64,000 nt of DNA from Rhynchonema sp. JSB1_4 (lineage: Eukaryota > Nematoda > Chromadorea > Monhysterida > Xyalidae), in assembly GCA_030248065.1 (NCBI GenBank), contig JASAMV010002745.1:60786-124785 (forward strand). The letters run 5' to 3'. The notes below the pieces were generated by a model, which did no database searches, was not told the origin of the DNA, and saw nothing but the letters and a program-made list of their open reading frames with translations. Position numbers and translations under genes: made by a program. Positions 60,101 through 64,000 of this stretch are shown here, in pieces; the stretch's first letter is position 1, and each line of letters starts with the position of its first letter.

Positions 60101-63100
60101 GTGCAATTGAGCGCATATCCCTTGATCAATTGACTTTCTCGCGCCGAACGGCCGTGAGCTTTGAGCACATTCACTGCTTTGATTGGGTATTTGGCAGCGC
60201 CCGTCGCCGGATCGGTCGTTTTCACCAATTCGGCCGCTTCGACGACGAGTTGAGAGAAAAACTCGCTGTCACTGCAAAATGAAGATTAATTTGTGACGTC
60301 AGGCTGCGTTGTGACGTGCTTGTTCAATGCCGTGTCAGACTCCGACAGAAAACGTGGCGGTGGTGCCAAACGGAAAAGCGACTAACGGTCCAATCAATTT
60401 GCTAGACATGGCCGTTTTCGCAGCACCGATGATCGTCTCCTTATCCAGCTGACCAACATCCATGCTCAGATTTTCGTTCATATATCTAAAATTATGTTTT
60501 ATCTCATTTATTTCTATCTATGACAAGAACGAGCGGATAAATGTCACAAAACAAGATCATATTCTAACAGTGGCGGATCCAGCTTTTGGCCAAGGGAGGG
60601 GCCAAATCCAAGTCATTTTTATCTTGTGCTTGTTACATTTTTGAAAGGTTATTTTAATCCAGTGCCTGTCTACAATTTCGTGCTGTTTACATCATCTATA
60701 CTACTAAAACAGGAAGACGTACAGTATGTATGTGTGTGGCCCCCTCCCTCGGAAGGGCGGACGGGTCAATTTTCACGGGTAGCTTTGGGTATGCTAACGG
60801 GTCTTCGGGGGGTGGGCACGACACGGGCGCGGCGCTGTAGCCGGGCCGTAGGCACGGGTCCCGACTAGTATATACACAAAATGTGACAATGCGAAATTTT
60901 GACACTTCTTACGCGCGCGAAAGCCAAATTTCGCTGAAAATGGCGCGCGCATCTGACGCGCGAAGCAGCGACTTTTGGATCTTTGAAGTGCATCAGAGTA
61001 AAAATCCTGCGAATTAGGAGTCCTTTTTTTCTTCCGAAACGGTGGATCAGCACTTGTATTGTATGTAACCTGACGGCCTCTTTGCAAGCCAATCGATATC
61101 CGTTTATAATTGTGGTCGGATGCAATTTCTGTTTCACCAGTTCATCGGCTGATTTCAACAGTTCGGCAGCGATGATCACGACACTGGTTGTGCCGTCACC
61201 GACCTGAAAAAAAAACGATGCACTCGTTGAGCTGACAAAACGTTTCCTGAGCAAAATCAGTTGTCAAAAACTTGTCAAGAAAGATCAGCTGATCCTGCAC
61301 GTGCATGATATTTTTTGAAATGGCCCAGGGTTGAGACCCTCTGCACGAGCATGTCGTTGCCGTATTACCTCGTAATTTCATCAGAGGCCCACATTTAAAT
61401 GAAATAGGCCCTAAAATTAGAGCTGAATTTAAGCCCCTTTTCAATTGTTTGAAAAAAATAGGCGCACGCTGAAATTAGAGATAATACGATAACACAACGC
61501 GGACCTTGGGCCAGTGTAGTTCTAGGGGGAGGGGTCCACCTCGACAGTGCAGTGGCAGGTGTGCGAGGTCAGTATGATGCGGGGTTGATACCGGTACCGG
61601 AGGCGTGAGAGATATGATGTTGGTCCCTCAAAAAGACAAAAAACAAAATTTTTGGCAAAAATGGTGCTTTTTCTAACATTTACGCCGAAAATGACCTAAA
61701 GATGCTCATTACGGGCAAGTTTGTGCGCGCGACTTTTGAGAAAATGAGGCCGAAAGCAAAAAAACCGATTTCGGCCTTTGAAAGGCATAAAATTGCTTGT
61801 AAGAGGCATGATTTGGAGTTGTGAGAGCTAAGCATTTTTCCGAGGTAAGTAAGGCGAAGGTTAACCCCTCCCCCTGCCGCTAGCCCCTCGGGTACGCCTG
61901 TTCCCCCTCCATGGTATGCCTGCACCTCCAATTTTTTGCCTAAAATAGGTAAACTTAAGCCTACAATAAGCATTTTTAGGCCGAAAACGGGTGATTTTTA
62001 GGCCTATGTTGTCAAAAATACACCAACATGTCCTTTTATTGAGAATTTTTTTCAAAAAGGGTAAAAATATATCAAATTTTCGACCTCAGAAAATGAATTT
62101 CTCCTAAGGCTGGGTCTTCCCCCTCCCCCCCAGATGGTACGTTTATTCGCCCTCCAGAACAAAATGCGGGTACCGCCTGCTCCCGCTTCGGACCAGGAAC
62201 TGCACTGCTTGGGCTACATTCAATTACAAAGCACAATTGACGAACCTCTTCGTCTTGCAGCTGCGCCAACTCAACGAGCACTTTGGCGGCCGGATGTTCG
62301 ACTTCGAGCAATTTGAGAATCGTGGCGCCATCGTTGGTGATGGTGACGTCCTGGAAATGTGCGAAACATCAGAGTGCGCAGGCGCACTGCTGTTACGAAA
62401 AAACCGGTTCTTTATGTTTTGTGCAAAAAAACCGAAACTTTCCAGAGGATAAATTTCCAGGTACCAGTACAGGGTAGAGGGCATTAAGCAACAGATACAT
62501 CAGAGTATTTTGAGCTCAAAAACTGAAGCACAGTACAAAGACACAATATGCTACGGAAGACATAGAAAATGCTCAAAACGCCAAATTTACATTGATTTTA
62601 ACGTTGGCCTCGGAAACTTCCAAGAAATCCCGAATAGAAAAACCCCGAAATTGAATACACGCACACGCGCCACGGCCCCGTAAGGCAAAACAGGTAAACA
62701 AGCGACAAGCAAGAATCAAAAGCGAAAAGGCGACAAACCCCAACGTCGTCCACTAGCATTTTATCGAGACCAACTGGGCCCAGTGACGATTTTACGATGT
62801 TTGCCACAGCCGCTGCCGCCATAACTGCAAAACGAATAAATTATTGCGGCAGGAGCAGTGCTGTGGCTACTTTGGCGGGGCGGGTAGGGTACATAGGTGG
62901 AAAAAATCGGGGCGGGTAGGGGGTAGTGTACCTGGGATTTTGGGGGGGGGGTCGGTCGGGTCGGCATCTCCAGTCTGTACGACGGACGTGGACGTCCGGA
63001 CGTTGGAGATTGTTCGCCGAATTTGGTGTGCGCGGTGGCACACGCAGGTAGACCTCGGGCAGGTTCGGCGTTTGTACCCATTTTGGGGGGGGGAAATCCG

Positions 63101-63528
63101 GTTTGGGGGGAGGGGGGAAGATTTTTCGGGGCGGGTAGGGTACAACACAAGTTTTTTTCGCGTGCCTGTTTTTATGTACTAAAAAGTACATATCTCGCGC
63201 GCAGCGCGAGATTTTTTGCACTTTCTAGGCTTTTCGGTCGAAATTTGGGCATTTTGACCGAAAAATGAGCATTTTGGGGGTAAAAATCGGGGCGGGTAGG
63301 GTGCCAGGACGGAGCGGGTAGGGCGTACCAGGCCGGGGCGGGTAGGGTACCATTGGGGGGACCCCCAACCCCCGCCCCCAGCCACAGCACTGGGCAGGAG
63401 CAGGAGGGAAATGGGAAACGAAAAGAGTTCGTTCGATTGGATTCGATTGACCAACCATTTTGCGTGCGAACAGATTCACCAGTCTGCCGCTTGCCACCGA
63501 TGTGCATTAACTCACCGCCGCCAAACAT
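57193..63528 (-). CDS. cct1: T-complex protein 1 subunit alpha (CCT1, TCP-1 alpha)
   Basis: Thirteen minus-strand exons join in frame to 562 aa (human 556): 63528-63456, 62824-62739, 62350-62246, 61203-61070, 60485-60387, 60271-60087, 59761-59635, 59469-59294, 59215-59056, 58202-58046, 57768-57578, 57460-57385, 57312-57193. CCT1 is one of eight subunits of the cytosolic chaperonin ring that folds actin and tubulin. Visible: [13 protein letters not shown] start, [40 protein letters not shown], the nucleotide loop [95 protein letters not shown] and [14 protein letters not shown], in family order. Only exon 11's donor (57578) is a choice. The C-terminus ends [10 protein letters not shown], like the Gly-rich tails of chaperonins. 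MITEs sit in introns 1, 3 and 4. Confidence 0.97.
60568..60694. mobile_element. Possible truncated hAT end in CCT1 intron 4
   Basis: CAGTGGCGGATCCAGCTTTT is a common type of hAT terminus. I find no matching opposite end in the intron, so this would be a fragment. Confidence 0.35.
60695..60868 (+). mobile_element. Small Helitron-like element in CCT1 intron 4
   Basis: It begins TCTATACTACTAAAAC after A and ends CTAG before T, with a GC-rich, hairpin-capable stretch just upstream of the end. This fits Helitron ends (5' TC, 3' CTRR, insertion between A and T). There are no inverted repeats and no target duplication, as expected. Confidence 0.6.
61512..62207. mobile_element. Degenerate F-family hAT MITE in CCT1 intron 3, with nested fragment
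   Basis: Ends CAGTGTAGTTCTAGG and CCAGGAACTGCACTG, with CTTGGGC repeated directly at both flanks. From about 61540 it contains a decayed copy related to the palindrome arms at 17974-18574 (CAGTGCAGTGGCAGG, AGTATGATGCGGGGTTG). It has more substitutions than the other F copies, so it is older. Confidence 0.7.
62856..63392. mobile_element. hAT MITE, E family, copy 3, in CCT1 intron 1, carrying extra sequence
   Basis: CAGTGCTGTGGCT ends, with an exact 8-bp duplication GGCAGGAG. It is collinear with 19224-19662 except for about 120 bp at about 62950-63080 that the other copies lack. Confidence 0.92.
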
Positions 63529-63596
63529 GTTTTTCTTGGTCTTGTGACGTTGTTGCGTGCACTGAAATTTAACACATTGAATTTTAATTGTTTACC

Positions 63597-63985
63597 CAGT
63601 GTAGTTCCTGGTCCGGCGCGGCGGTTAGTGTACCTACCCCTTTTTTCCGTGCGGCGGTTAGTGTACCTCCCTGGGGGGGGGAAGGGGGGAAGACCCAAAT
63701 TCAGGAAAAAGTCACTTTTTGAGGTACAAAATTTGGCCGATTTTTGCCCCTTTTTGGAAAAAATTCTCCATAAAAAAGGGTATTTTGGGGACTTTTGACA
63801 ACATTGACCAAAAATCACCCATTTTAAGCCTAAAAATGCCCATTTTATGCCCAAAATTGCCTATTTTAGGCAAAAATTGAGGCGGTTAGTGTACCTGGCG
63901 CGGCGGTTAGTGTACTAGTGTACCTTGGTCGCGGCGGTTAGTGTACCTTAGGGGGGGACCCCCCTCCCCCCCAGGAACTACACTG
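63597..63985. mobile_element. hAT MITE, F family, copy 3, just upstream of CCT1
   Basis: Ends CAGTGTAGTTCCTGG and CCAGGAACTACACTG with an exact 8-bp duplication TGTTTACC (63589-63596 and 63986-63993). The near end lies about 70 bp upstream of the CCT1 start codon, so it sits in the 5' UTR or core promoter. Confidence 0.93.
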
Positions 63986-64000
63986 TGTTTACCTAATGGT

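Noticed and set aside
62761..63528. Frames of about 120-130 codons spanning CCT1 exons 1-2 and the MITE
   Set aside because: They read through the E-family MITE. The true CCT1 reading uses the splice donor at 63455 and the acceptor before 62824, which restores the conserved QN-V-MAAA junction.
1..64000. CRISPR arrays, operons, ribosome binding sites
   Set aside because: The window is a spliced eukaryotic genome. The regular repeats seen are minisatellites inside mobile elements, without unique spacers.

Overview
This is a eukaryotic, animal nuclear window and most likely nematode. The genes are split by many introns that end in TTTCAG. Two conserved eukaryotic genes can be read exon by exon: the spindle-checkpoint protein MAD2 and the TCP-1/CCT alpha chaperonin subunit. 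A third gene is a rhamnose-pathway epimerase/reductase of the NRS/ER type, an enzyme found in plants, fungi and nematodes and unusual in other animals. I cannot name the species. Exon borders were read by hand from splice signals, reading frame and homology, and may be off by a few bases.

Layout. 0.3-12.3 kb, + strand: two tandem paralogous zinc-finger genes (A and B). Both start with the same pair of C2H2 fingers. Each then carries a cassette of about 60 residues holding two fingers, with the signature HDPTNK-x-F-x-C-x2-C-P-x-TYF, usually one cassette per exon. Gene A has two cassettes and gene B has about ten intact ones plus decayed copies. 12.3-24.8 kb has no gene I can support. It is a graveyard of small inverted-repeat transposons (hAT with 8-bp target duplications, TA-flanked mariner-like, TAA-flanked PIF/Harbinger-like), many inserted into one another up to four levels deep, with G/C-rich homopolymer blocks. 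24.8-27.4 kb, +: MAD2. 28.5-42.7 kb, +: a tandem pair of paralogous multi-exon genes (C and D) that I do not recognise. They align exon by exon and share a C-terminal signature. 43.6-51.0 kb, +: a large LisH-domain protein with long disordered basic regions, possibly NPAT/Mxc-like. 51.4-53.0 kb: a foldback element and a hAT element with another element nested inside. 54.0-56.0 kb, -: the NRS/ER-like enzyme (7 exons, 314 aa). 57.2-63.5 kb, -: CCT1 (13 exons, 562 aa), with three or more mobile elements in its introns and a hAT MITE just upstream of its start codon.

The signals most worth pursuing are four. First, the two-finger cassette amplified through phase-0 symmetric exons. Second, the unrecognised C/D gene family. 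Third, a strong over-representation of the 9-mer GATGTTTCA on both strands, mostly in introns, whose last seven bases match the C. elegans type-I piRNA upstream motif. Fourth, an insertion hierarchy that can be ordered from exact target-site duplications. I saw no tRNA, rRNA or CRISPR array. I found no viral gene.
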